A program made the position numbers and the translations under genes. Positions 45,636-54,897 of a stretch of 64,000 nt of DNA are shown here, piece after piece; position 1 is the first letter of the stretch; each line of letters starts with the position of its first letter. This DNA comes from an uncultured Lachnospiraceae bacterium (lineage in GTDB: Bacteria; Bacillota; Clostridia; Lachnospirales; Lachnospiraceae). The notes below the pieces were generated by a model. It made no database searches, had not been told where the DNA came from, and saw only the letters and a list, made by a program, of their open reading frames with translations. The stretch is from assembly GCA_910577825.1 (NCBI GenBank), contig CAJTOK010000007.1, forward strand, positions 17,535 to 81,534, given 5' to 3'.

Positions 45636-48272
45636 TCATTTTATCTGAAAATCCTCATCTGCTACTGACAAAGACCTATATATTTCTATATATTCCTGGA
45701 CTGCCTTCTTTACGATTTTTAAAGGTAAACGTATTACCTTATCAGAAGCATGGTTAATATTATTCCTTTCATTTTTCAAAGCTTCATGTAATATTAACAG
45801 TCTTTCCAATTCAGTCTTATTTAATTTTTCTAGCAGTTCTGCTTTTACTATTATTTCTGTATCATTTTTATTACTTATAATATATTCTTCGTTTTTTAAA
45901 CCAGCAAGGGTTTTAAATGGTGTACCTTCGATAATATGTAAAAAATATTCCTTGCTATTTGAACATAAGCCCGCATAAATACCTGGGTCAAGAAACAATT
46001 TATTAATCCACTTATCATCCCCATATCTACTTGATATTTCTTGGAATTTGCAATAAGAATCTGTTATTTCTTCATTATTATCATACTTATCTAGCAGCTG
46101 TTTTTTCTGTTTTAATATATATTCTTCATCAATGTTGTTTAATTCAAGCCGTTTTTGCACATCTGGAGGCATTATAGCATTACAACTTTTTAAATATATA
46201 TTTATAAAACGTTTAAATAATTTAAATTTCAGCTTGTCACAATCTTCATTACCAGAAAAACCTGCAATTTTTAAATCATGCGTCTTTAATTTATCTATTA
46301 ATATATAGATACCATTAGTATTGTTATTCTTACCAGTAAAAATATTTAAAGCTTTTTTTGCTTCTTCATCTGTATCTTTTAGTTTATACATTTTTAAAAA
46401 ATAAGTTTTGCATATTTTATCCAGTATTTTATGGCAGAAATTTAGCCTTATTACCTTTATCAATCCATAAAATAGCATATTTTCCTGGCGTTTTTCCCAG
46501 CTTGGAGGATTTAATACACTTGCTAATTCTTTGGATGTAACATCACATCTCCTGTTGCCGTCTTTCTTCCAGATATCTATATGTATAAATTTTTCTAGCA
46601 AAACAGCAGGCATTTTATCCTCTATAATAGTAAGCGCCTGCTGGATTAAGCCCTTTCTCTGGCACCAGTCTATTAAATCAATATAATCAACTTCTGTATC
46701 CTCAAGGAGTTTTCCATAATCCCTCCGTATACTGTCTTCCATAATCTGGAAAATATTTGAAACATAACTTTCCGGCTTCACACTGTGCTCCTGATTCACT
46801 ATTCCAGATAAAGCACTTATGCCATCCCTTAACCCCTGGATATTACATAAAGAAATTGCATCATCAATTTCTTTCATCTTATCTGTAAGCTGCCTTACCT
46901 TTGAATCCTCTTTTTCCTCCATATCTTCACAATACTTTACAAGCATATCAGCTTTTCCATAACGGATAAAAGCATTCATTCCAGAAACCAAATCATTAAT
47001 CCTGTATCTTTTTGTTTCATCTACAATTTCACTTGGCTGTGGTTTTCCAGGAATAAAATCTGTTGCAATAATTTTCCTGATTTGTATATGGCTTGTATCC
47101 TGGTTATTTAATATAGATAATATAGAATTACGTACATATCCTGAAGTCCTGTTTCCACCCTGCATATCAACATACAAATTAACAGGTTGTCCTTCCCCTG
47201 CATAGATTTCATTAATAATCCCTGCAATATTATCAAAATTCTCCTCTGTTTTTTCTGGAACAAACCTTATAGATATTTTTTCTGGCTTGCCAGGGTATGG
47301 TTTCATTTTATAAACGCTTTCTATATGCTGGTATAAAATATATTTAGCAAAATCCAGTTCTTTTCCAGCCCTCTGCTTTTTCAAATTCTGTATCTGGTAC
47401 TGTAATTTTGCATTTTCTTTCCTAAGCCTGCCAGCCTCTGCTTCCATATGTATTTTTTCTTTTTCATAATACAAGTTATCAATTTTACGTAATAATGATA
47501 CAAAAAGAAATTCCCGTTCTAATATAGATAATGAACTGTCTTTCTCAATATCTTTACGTAAATTCTGGTATTCATTATTTTTAATTGCAATATTTATACG
47601 TTTTGAAAACAATTCTTTTTTCTGGCTGATATATTGCAAATACCCTTCTTCTTCCTGGAAAGCCTGTTCTATATCATTTTCAATCCTGTTTTTTATTTCC
47701 TGGATAATATTCTGGAATTTCCCTGCTTGCAACATACATTCTGCAATAACTTTACCAATATCACCAGGACAAATATAACCACCCCCTTCAATATCCATTA
47801 CAACATCTAATGCTATCTTCTCTATTTTGTCCCTTCTTGCCTGCCCGGATACAGATGAAAAAGCAATTCCAGAAGAAATAACCGTTTCATGGTTTAAATA
47901 TTCTGTTATACACAGCTTATAAAACTCATATGCAGATATTTTATGGTTATTTTTATTACCAGTTCCATATAAATAATCTTCTTCCCATTCTTTATAAATC
48001 TTCTTCCAGAAATTATAATCTGCCAGATTTTCTGCCACAAGCCCATCATCTGCTGAAAATGTTTCAGAAGTGCCAACTACAAGTATTTCATTAATTGGAT
48101 ACTGCGACAGAATATACTTGCTTCCATCTTCAACTGAACTTATCCCGTCACAAAACAAAGGGATTCCGTTTTCTGTTTTATTTGAATAATAATAATTTAT
48201 TGTATCCATACGGTTTAATTTACTCATAGTTGTCATTAAAATATTTTTTTCCTTTTTTAATTTTTCAGACAT
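45636..48272 (-). CDS. 878-aa CARF-HEPN protein (Csm6/Csx1-like ribonuclease)
   Basis: The N-terminus (KNILMTTMSKLNRMDTINYY, then ILVVGTSETF at 63-72) begins a CARF-type Rossmann domain, interrupted by a long helical insert with a coiled coil (about 185-302). The CARF fold resumes with VDMQGGNRTSGYV (Asp369), a variant of the DxTHG/DxTGG motif. The C-terminus has a HEPN motif RNNINH (Arg836-His841). It should be a cyclic-oligoadenylate activated ribonuclease. Twice the size of usual Csm6 proteins; the middle 400 residues are unassigned. Confidence 0.75.
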   Translation of the reverse strand: MSEKLKKEKNILMTTMSKLNRMDTINYYYSNKTENGIPLFCDGISSVEDGSKYILSQYPINEILVVGTSETFSADDGLVAENLADYNFWKKIYKEWEEDYLYGTGNKNNHKISAYEFYKLCITEYLNHETVISSGIAFSSVSGQARRDKIEKIALDVVMDIEGGGYICPGDIGKVIAECMLQAGKFQNIIQEIKNRIENDIEQAFQEEEGYLQYISQKKELFSKRINIAIKNNEYQNLRKDIEKDSSLSILEREFLFVSLLRKIDNLYYEKEKIHMEAEAGRLRKENAKLQYQIQNLKKQRAGKELDFAKYILYQHIESVYKMKPYPGKPEKISIRFVPEKTEENFDNIAGIINEIYAGEGQPVNLYVDMQGGNRTSGYVRNSILSILNNQDTSHIQIRKIIATDFIPGKPQPSEIVDETKRYRINDLVSGMNAFIRYGKADMLVKYCEDMEEKEDSKVRQLTDKMKEIDDAISLCNIQGLRDGISALSGIVNQEHSVKPESYVSNIFQIMEDSIRRDYGKLLEDTEVDYIDLIDWCQRKGLIQQALTIIEDKMPAVLLEKFIHIDIWKKDGNRRCDVTSKELASVLNPPSWEKRQENMLFYGLIKVIRLNFCHKILDKICKTYFLKMYKLKDTDEEAKKALNIFTGKNNNTNGIYILIDKLKTHDLKIAGFSGNEDCDKLKFKLFKRFINIYLKSCNAIMPPDVQKRLELNNIDEEYILKQKKQLLDKYDNNEEITDSYCKFQEISSRYGDDKWINKLFLDPGIYAGLCSNSKEYFLHIIEGTPFKTLAGLKNEEYIISNKNDTEIIVKAELLEKLNKTELERLLILHEALKNERNNINHASDKVIRLPLKIVKKAVQEYIEIYRSLSVADEDFQIK

Positions 48273-48308
48273 TCTTTTGTTCTCCTATATGCAAATTATA
48301 TAAAACTC

Positions 48309-49952
48309 TCACATCCAGTAATAACTATATAAATTATCATTCTGTACCTTTTTTACTATTGTAGTTATTGACCTGCTGCTTGAACTGCATATAGCATTTA
48401 TTGTATCATTTATTAATTTCTGGCTAATTCTTGCGTCATTTAAAACTTCCCCTGAAACTTCCCTGGTAATTTTCTTCTTTACACTGGCAGAAGCCTTATT
48501 TGTAATCTTTTCAAGAATTGTATACCCGTAATCCCCTTTTCTTTCTGCAAATTCATAATCTAATGATTTTAATATTATTGCTATATCATCTTTATCTTTG
48601 GTAATTTTCTTTTCAATTTCTTGTAAGGCTAAAGACTTTATATATTCTGGAACACTTCCTTCAACTTTCCTGTCTTTTATATAATTATATTTTTTGTTAA
48701 AATTATTTTGCCAGTCCACTATAAAATCATTAATATATGTTTTTGCATATTTTGTCTTATATTCTTCTGTCCAGCATTCTTCTTTTTCTTTAATAGAAAG
48801 ATATTTCTCCATTATTTCCCCACATTTTTCTTCCATAAATTTATCAATTCCAGAACAAATTTCTTTTACATTAGTTTTAATCCCTTTACTATATTGTACT
48901 GGTTTAAAACAATCCAGAATAACGTCTAATAACGGAGTATTGGTTACATAACGAAGTTTATTTTTAATTTCTATATTGTTTATATTTTTATTATGCAAAG
49001 AAGCAATTTCTTTTATAATATTTGCTAAGCCCACTTCTTTTAAAATATCATTAAATTTATTTTTATATTGTGAAACTGTTGATTCCGCAGATTTTTTTAA
49101 TCCGTATACTGACCATAAAAAACAAACATAAACTTTGTTAGATAAAGGCAAATCAAGTTCCAAAGCTTTATCCTTTTCTTTAACCTGTTCATCTTCCAAT
49201 GGCAGTTCACCCCATTTTTTTAAATTTGTAATCTTTATTTTTCTTAAAGTCCTGCATCTTTCTTTCATATAAAAATCAAGAAAATCCATATTTATTCCAT
49301 CAATAATACTTCTCTGCCTGTGTAATATTATAGGGCTGTCAATATCTTCAATTATATTTTTACATATATCTGTAATTTTATCAGTAAATACTAATTTTAT
49401 ACCAGTACTATTTTTAGATTGTTTTTTCTGGTATAACTGGTTAATAGCTGAGATTATCTCAATAATATTTGCCATTCTTTCTTCTATTACTTCTATACCA
49501 GATGGTGATGTACCATCATCTGGTGCAGGAACATCAATAACCCCGCCCTTATTATCCCCCTTTTCTGCCTGCACATCTGACGGTTTAAGTTTCCCCGTAC
49601 CAGCTACATCACCATAACCTTTTTCTATTTCTTCTTTTGCCAGTTTTTTTCTTCTGGCCCATACCATATTTGCAAAATTCTCAAGATTGCCTTTTTCTAC
49701 ATTATAATTATTTATAACATATGCAACCGTTTCAATATCTTTCATTCCTAATTTTAATTCTCTTCTAGTAGTATCTTCATTTAGATTTAATCCCATAGAA
49801 TAAGCTGTAATAATTTCATATAAAATCATCCATATCTGTTCTTTATTTGATTTTATTCTGGCCTCATTACCTTCTTTTCCAATAAGCATCTCATTTTCCA
49901 CAAAAAGTTCCTGTGCTTTTATGTATTTATTTTTAGTATTCTCATTGTCCAT
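48309..49952 (-). CDS. Unrecognised 547-aa protein of the type III operon
   Basis: No known family recognised. Residues about 20-110 are helical and end in AYVINNYNVEKGNLENFANM, which loosely resembles sigma-70 region 2 (YDPEKGxFxxYA). A low-complexity linker (about 113-150) contains VIDVPAPDDGTSPSG. The remaining 400 residues are helical and Lys-rich with no membrane segment. An AGGAGGCGGCAATA ribosome region precedes the ATG. It lies between a CARF-like gene and the CARF-HEPN gene, 36 bases from the latter, so a role in cyclic-nucleotide signalling is plausible but unproven. Confidence 0.7.
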   Translation of the reverse strand: MDNENTKNKYIKAQELFVENEMLIGKEGNEARIKSNKEQIWMILYEIITAYSMGLNLNEDTTRRELKLGMKDIETVAYVINNYNVEKGNLENFANMVWARRKKLAKEEIEKGYGDVAGTGKLKPSDVQAEKGDNKGGVIDVPAPDDGTSPSGIEVIEERMANIIEIISAINQLYQKKQSKNSTGIKLVFTDKITDICKNIIEDIDSPIILHRQRSIIDGINMDFLDFYMKERCRTLRKIKITNLKKWGELPLEDEQVKEKDKALELDLPLSNKVYVCFLWSVYGLKKSAESTVSQYKNKFNDILKEVGLANIIKEIASLHNKNINNIEIKNKLRYVTNTPLLDVILDCFKPVQYSKGIKTNVKEICSGIDKFMEEKCGEIMEKYLSIKEKEECWTEEYKTKYAKTYINDFIVDWQNNFNKKYNYIKDRKVEGSVPEYIKSLALQEIEKKITKDKDDIAIILKSLDYEFAERKGDYGYTILEKITNKASASVKKKITREVSGEVLNDARISQKLINDTINAICSSSSRSITTIVKKVQNDNLYSYYWM

Positions 49953-49984
49953 TATTGCCGCCTCCTATATTCCATATTTACCAT

Positions 49985-50626
49985 TTAAAGTTCAAGTATC
50001 TGGTGGATTGTTTCTAAAGGATTGTCTGTTTTTAAATCTGCTACTTTTCTTACAATCTCATCTAAGTAAAAAAGAGATGTCATATCATATACTTTCGCTT
50101 CTGTAACTTTTGATTCCTTGTCAAAAATTGTAGCCCCATAAACAATACAGCCAATATGTGTATCAAATTTTGCACGGTAAGCATAATTCAAAGCCATCAT
50201 CTCTATAATAGGAACTGCTTTTGTACCATATGATATACAGGCATACAATTCATCCTTGTCTTCTATCTGTTCTATTAAGTGTTCAAAGTTATTTAAATGT
50301 TCACTAATGCACTCATTATATTCCATTTCTATTTTCGTGATTTTACATTGGAAGTTTTTCTTTTTTTGCAGGTTTTCAACTTCTTTTTGTAATGTTTTAA
50401 AATTTTCTTCTGATGAATTTTTAAAATTACCATGCCTGTCTTTATGTCCTTTGTGGCACAAAACAATAAGTTCTGTTTCATCCCCGTCCTTTACATACCC
50501 ATTCAAAAGAGGAATAACTGGAAAACAGGTTTCTTCACTATATTGTAGTAAATCATTATCAACTGCTTCATATTTAACACATGATAGTTTTTCCTGTAAT
50601 GGACTTGTTGTAATAAATTTCTTCAT
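49985..50626 (-). CDS. Stand-alone CARF-like protein (213 aa)
   Basis: First gene of the effector operon. LIVLCHKGHKDRHG near residue 53 and CISYGTKAVPIIEMM (130-144) are placed like the phosphate loop and the D-x-T-G-G-T-K motif of CARF domains, but with Ser-Tyr-Gly in place of Thr-Gly-Gly. There is no effector domain. It may bind or degrade cyclic oligoadenylate (a ring-nuclease role), or regulate transcription. GGAGG lies before the ATG. Confidence 0.6.
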   Translation of the reverse strand: MKKFITTSPLQEKLSCVKYEAVDNDLLQYSEETCFPVIPLLNGYVKDGDETELIVLCHKGHKDRHGNFKNSSEENFKTLQKEVENLQKKKNFQCKITKIEMEYNECISEHLNNFEHLIEQIEDKDELYACISYGTKAVPIIEMMALNYAYRAKFDTHIGCIVYGATIFDKESKVTEAKVYDMTSLFYLDEIVRKVADLKTDNPLETIHQILEL

Positions 50627-50705
50627 ATTATAATTTCCTCCTGATTTAAAATGTTCACTTTATTTTAAATTTTATGTAATAACTTATATAAAAAATATTA
50701 AATTA

Positions 50706-50734
50706 ATTGTATCACATTTAATTGAATATATCAA
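50706..50734 (-). promoter_or_regulatory. Promoter of the CRISPR effector operon
   Basis: Minus-strand TTGATA (50729-50734), 17 bases, TACAAT (50706-50711) with an extended TGA, 80 bases before the CARF-like gene. All genes from here to 36763 are closely spaced or overlap. Confidence 0.75.
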
Positions 50735-50904
50735 GAATATTTTCCATAAATTTCCTCTTTTAATTGTAACTTATAATTATACAAATAATATATATAATAC
50801 TGCCACCTGGTTTATATAAACCAGAGGCAGCATTTATTTAATAAAAATACAAAACTGGAATCCTGCATTGGATTAAAACACTATTAAATATAAATAACAT
50901 CCTG

Positions 50905-52641
50905 CTAATCTGTAAATCCCCTGAATTTATAAAATTTATACCTGCTATTATCCAGGCTTCTTGCTGTATATGTTGTGTATACACAACGTGAATAATCTGC
51001 ATTAGCCTCAAAAAAAGCATAATTATTTCCTGAACGTCCAACATACAACATAACATGTCCATTCTTTAATGCAATATCCCCTGGCTTTAATTTTGACATT
51101 GATTTTATTATATAATCATAACTATTAAGCATTCTTGATGTTGTCTGGTATTTCAGCCCATAACCTGGCACAGCAGTTGAAAAAGCATAATATGTAAGGC
51201 GTGAGCAATCAATACCATGTGCTGTAGTTAAAGCTTTGACAGAAGCACTTCTTGCTGTACTCATTGAAGCTGTTGTTATACCATTCTTAAGCAGGTTATT
51301 CCATCTGGTATCATCATAGCTGTTATCTGACATAGAATATGGAATGCCCTGGTATGTTTTACCAGCAACATAATAATTTGTATGTGTCCCGTCTGTAGCA
51401 GTTACATAATTTGCTATTCCTTTAGAAGAACGCCATGTAGGAAATTGACAAGGAGATGTCCATGTAATAGTACACATTTGTTTTGCCTTATCCAACGCTG
51501 CTACCCTTGCAGCAGATAACCCCTGGTTTGTATAATTTACACCATTATAAGGACTATAATAAATTCCTGATGAAGAATTGCCAGAAGAAGCAGTGCCAGT
51601 GTTTGTTGAAATATCAGGCAAAAGATTACCGCTATTTCCTATACGTTTTTCAGATATCCCATATTTAATATAATGGATTGCTAAATCATAGGCCGTTAAT
51701 CTTTGTAAATCAATATATTTATTACGGTAATATGCACCATTATAATATGGGCTGCTGTTTCTAAGTTCTTTGTATCCATCATTAATAAAATGGTTAATTG
51801 CCCCTAAAAAATTAGTCCTTCCAAATGCGTTAGCAATATCTGCATTGTTTGCCAGATAAAAAGAAGCATCTATAACCGGGCTTCCTGCCCTGCCTTCTGA
51901 TATACCATATGTAACGAAATGCTGCCATAATGAATTTTCGTTGTATCCAAAAGCTTTTTTGAGGTCATAATACTTATTGGCATAAAACCTGTAATCGAAA
52001 ACCAAAGATTTTATCTGGCTGCTATTTAAAGATGAGCTTTTTAACAGGGAAGCTTTTTCTGAAGAACCTGAAGCTGTGCCTGTACTGCCAGAGCCAGAAT
52101 TATATATACCAGATATATATCCCATTTTATAAGCACCATTGCTAACTGGATAGATAACTTGTGTTCTGCCATTTTCAGTACCAATAATAGTAACATAATC
52201 TGTACTGTAAAGTGTACCTATAGTAGCATAGCCCGACGATTTACGGTATACATCCATTCTCTTTCCAATTTTCTTAGTTGATGTACTAAATGATACATTC
52301 TGGAAAAATCCACTCATATCTGCATACGCTGTCTTGGTTCCAGATGCTGTCGGATATTGTACCTGGCAACTTGTGCCTGCCCCATAAATCCTTGTGATTT
52401 TACATAAATCATTACTGCAAATATACCCGCTCTTTTTGTTAAGTGAAGATGTTGTATAAGTAACCAGATTACCAGATATACGGGTATAAGTTGTAATTGG
52501 AAGCCTTGAAGTCTCAGTTGCTGCCCTGGCAATAACATAGCCTGGATTATTAAAAACAGGTAAACCAGAGAATAAAAACGCTACAGCCAATACTCCGCAA
52601 ATTAATTTTTTATTTATTTTTTTCAATAAAATATTCATCAT
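50905..52641 (-). CDS. Secreted protein with SH3-like, repeat and NlpC/P60 domains
   Basis: About 578 aa. A signal peptide (KKLICGVLAVAFLFSGLPVF) leads to two SH3-like segments (about 45-185), then three copies of a roughly 45-residue aromatic repeat (Y-x-LKKAFG..., FYLANNADIANAFG, YYRNKYIDLQRL; each ending YGISEGR/YGISEKR). The C-terminal domain resembles NlpC/P60 cell-wall peptidases: catalytic Cys in HGIDCSRLTYYAF and His in KNGHVMLYVG. The start is one of two Met codons at 52638-52641 (AGGA upstream). It sits between the CRISPR effector genes and array 1 without an evident link. Confidence 0.82.
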   Translation of the reverse strand: MMNILLKKINKKLICGVLAVAFLFSGLPVFNNPGYVIARAATETSRLPITTYTRISGNLVTYTTSSLNKKSGYICSNDLCKITRIYGAGTSCQVQYPTASGTKTAYADMSGFFQNVSFSTSTKKIGKRMDVYRKSSGYATIGTLYSTDYVTIIGTENGRTQVIYPVSNGAYKMGYISGIYNSGSGSTGTASGSSEKASLLKSSSLNSSQIKSLVFDYRFYANKYYDLKKAFGYNENSLWQHFVTYGISEGRAGSPVIDASFYLANNADIANAFGRTNFLGAINHFINDGYKELRNSSPYYNGAYYRNKYIDLQRLTAYDLAIHYIKYGISEKRIGNSGNLLPDISTNTGTASSGNSSSGIYYSPYNGVNYTNQGLSAARVAALDKAKQMCTITWTSPCQFPTWRSSKGIANYVTATDGTHTNYYVAGKTYQGIPYSMSDNSYDDTRWNNLLKNGITTASMSTARSASVKALTTAHGIDCSRLTYYAFSTAVPGYGLKYQTTSRMLNSYDYIIKSMSKLKPGDIALKNGHVMLYVGRSGNNYAFFEANADYSRCVYTTYTARSLDNSRYKFYKFRGFTD

Positions 52642-52790
52642 ATTTACCATTCCTTTCTTCAATAAATGTTTTATTTATTATGTGATAACTACAAATATAA
52701 TTATGGTGAACGGCAATTTACATAATTACGGCAATTATTCAAAAAAACACCTCCATTACAATCCTGAATTTTTTTATTTTAAATTTATAC

Positions 52791-53000
52791 TTACAACATT
52801 CTATAATTAATTACAGAATCTATAGACACCCTCGGATATAACTTCTCTCCTGCTTCTCCTAAAACTGTACAAAGCACCTTACTTCCTATAGGAATATTAC
52901 CTCCATAGGAATATGTACTCCCGCCATTCTTAGAAGTTATATATACCCCAGAATGGTTTATTCCTGTAACAACCCCTAAAAAACTGTCAAACCTTTCCAT
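52791..53000 (-). CDS. Small S1/OB-like protein (69 aa)
   Basis: MERFDSFLGVVTGINHSGVY then ITSKNGGSTYSYGGNIPIGS and VLCTVLGEAGEKLYPRVSID. The beta-rich pattern with GVVTGI and GSKVLCTVL resembles S1/OB-fold RNA-binding segments. AAAGGAGG precedes the ATG. Function unknown. Confidence 0.6.
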   Translation of the reverse strand: MERFDSFLGVVTGINHSGVYITSKNGGSTYSYGGNIPIGSKVLCTVLGEAGEKLYPRVSIDSVINYRML

Positions 53001-53261
53001 AACAGCCTCCTTTCTGGAAATCTGTGTTCCATATTAAGTACAACATCCTCTGTTTCAACTCCTTATATTAAATAAATCAGTGGATTTATAGAAAAATTTA
53101 TGGATTTTCATAAAGAAATTTTATTTTTTAGACAAATCAATATTATTAAAAACTGTTTACATTAATCTTTAATAAACAGCGGATTAAATAAAATCTGTTT
53201 TTATGCCAGTGTGTAAATTACGCTGGCATAATAAATTTCAATTATAAACATAGCTTTAGTT

Positions 53262-53316
53262 ACAATAAAAAACAGCCCTGCCAATAAGATAAATACATTT
53301 CATTATCTTACTGGCA
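53262..53316 (-). terminator. Putative terminator at the distal end of array 1
   Basis: TGCCAATAAGATAA (53279-53292) pairs with TTATCTTACTGGCA (53303-53316), one mismatch; on the minus strand GGGCTGTTTTTTATTG follows. It would end the leftward array transcript. Within 53001-53417 there is also an ATGCCAG/CTGGCAT hairpin (53206-53230) but no gene. Confidence 0.55.
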
Positions 53317-53417
53317 AGACTATTGCCATATACTTTTTTCTCAATATTTTAAATAAAATCAAAAAAAATTGCTTCATTCCTATAAATTACGAAAATGATT
53401 ATAAAATTTTCTGTTTA

Positions 53418-54493
53418 AGTATCAATATGCTTTAACGGGCTTACTTCATTTCTACAGAGCTGTCATTAGGACTGCTCAAAGACCAGTTGTATGTGTCAAT
53501 GCCCTTTAACGGACTTACTTCATTTCTACCATAGATAAATCAAACTTTTAAGGAGGGAAAATTATGGTTGTGTCAATGCCCTTTAACGGGCTTACTTCAT
53601 TTCTACGGAACAGAGGTTTCTAAAAAGCCAACCGCATTGCTGACTGTGTCAATGCCCTTTAACGGGCTTACTTCATTTCTACAAGTAAAATTTTTTTGAA
53701 ATTATTAATATATAATGTGTGTCAATGCCCTTTAACGGGCTTACTTCATTTCTACTGGGTGAAGGTCAGTTATTTGTTGAAGGAAAAGAAATGTGTCAAT
53801 GCCCTTTAACGGGCTTACTTCATTTCTACCCCGAAGGTGTTATCTGTATGGGACCAGCCCAGGTCATGTGTCAATGCCCTTTAACGGGCTTACTTCATTT
53901 CTACAGCACACCAACAAATAGCCCAGAACCAAGTAGCATGTGTCAATGCCCTTTAACGGGCTTACTTCATTTCTACAAATGTAATTCTTGCAGTTGTTAT
54001 TATTGCAATTAGTGTGTCAATGCCCTTTAACGGGCTTACTTCATTTCTACAATGGCAAGACATATAAAAATGTGAAGTATATAGGTTGTGTCAATGCCCT
54101 TTAACGGGCTTACTTCATTTCTACAAGATTTGCAGGCATATAAACTTGGAAACAAGTTAATGTGTCAATGCCCTTTAACGGGCTTACTTCATTTCTACCA
54201 AAAATTTATATCCTTTAATTGCTAAATCATTAGTGTGTCAATGCCCTTTAACGGGCTTACTTCATTTCTACAATAATACTTCAGTAAACAATAACCAGCA
54301 GACAGAAGTGTGTCAATGCCCTTTAACGGGCTTACTTCATTTCTACAGCTTTAAATGGAACTACTAATCTTAAAATGATGGTCTGTGTCAATGCCCTTTA
54401 ACGGGCTTACTTCATTTCTACACAATGAAAATCATATATGGACGGAAAAAGTCAGTGTGTCAATGCCCTTTAACGGGCTTACTTCATTTCTAC
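53418..54493 (-). CRISPR. CRISPR array 1: 15 repeats of 38 bp, 14 spacers
   Basis: The repeat on the plus strand is TGTGTCAATGCCCTTTAACG then GGCTTACTTCATTTCTAC. Repeats start at 53418 (degenerate, about five changes), 53492 (one change), 53569, 53645, 53718, 53792, 53867, 53939, 54013, 54087, 54161, 54234, 54309, 54384 and 54456. Spacers are 34-39 bp. The decayed repeat on the left and a conserved leader on the right mean transcription runs leftward. The transcript repeat then has a GCCC-GTTAAA-GGGC stem and ends in ATTGACAC(A), like the 8-nt type III handle. The repeat may be 37 or 38 bp; a T precedes every copy. Confidence 0.97.
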
Positions 54494-54620
54494 ACTGCAC
54501 TTCGGGAAGCCCCTGTTTATAAGGGCTCAGGCTATACGTTTTCCCCAAGATTTTTGAAATTGTTACAAAAGTGTTACATTTTGCCATTTTTTTGGTTTTT
54601 TGAAGTTTTTAGGTATTACT
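54494..54620 (-). promoter_or_regulatory. Leader of array 1
   Basis: About 110 bases next to the last repeat are nearly identical to the sequence beside array 2 (GGGAAGCCCCTGTTTATAAG, CGTTTTCCCCAAGATTTTT, TGTTACAAAAGTGTTACATT). This conservation outside the repeats marks a leader. TGTTACAAAAGTGTTACA contains a direct repeat. Confidence 0.85.
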
Positions 54621-54654
54621 CTATAGAATATATCTAATTAATAGCTTATTAATA

Positions 54655-54682
54655 ATTATATCATATTTTTGTGTATATGCAA
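54655..54682 (-). promoter_or_regulatory. Leader promoter of array 1
   Basis: Minus-strand TTGCAT (54677-54682), 16 bases, TATAAT (54655-54660) with an extended TGA. Transcription would enter the array leftward. Confidence 0.65.
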
Positions 54683-54750
54683 TAATTTTTTAGATTGCTG
54701 GATTTTTAAAATACAAATGATTTATTTTTAGATTTTATTTGAAATTGTAC

Positions 54751-54817
54751 AAAAAATAAACTAGCTGGTAATTCCTAAATATGTTTCCAAAAAACCTCTT
54801 GAATTGCCAGCCAGTTT
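54751..54817 (-). terminator. Terminator after the RT-primase gene
   Basis: On the minus strand AAACTGGCTGGCAATTC (54801-54817) pairs with GAATTACCAGCTAGTTT (54758-54774) around a 26-base loop and is followed by ATTTTTTG. It separates the adaptation operon from the array 1 promoter. Confidence 0.7.
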
Positions 54818-54897
54818 ACATATTTTCCACCCCATCCCAGACTAAGGTTTTACCTTTATTTTTTAATATCCAGAAAAAGGTATCATTCCATCATTAT

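Noticed and set aside
53206..53230. ATGCCAG/CTGGCAT hairpin as a terminator
   Set aside because: No U-tract on either side; left only as a note.
53719..54012. Plus-strand frame across array 1 with repeated MCQCPLTGLLHFY units
   Set aside because: It is the CRISPR repeat read as protein; the period equals repeat plus spacer, with no ribosome site.
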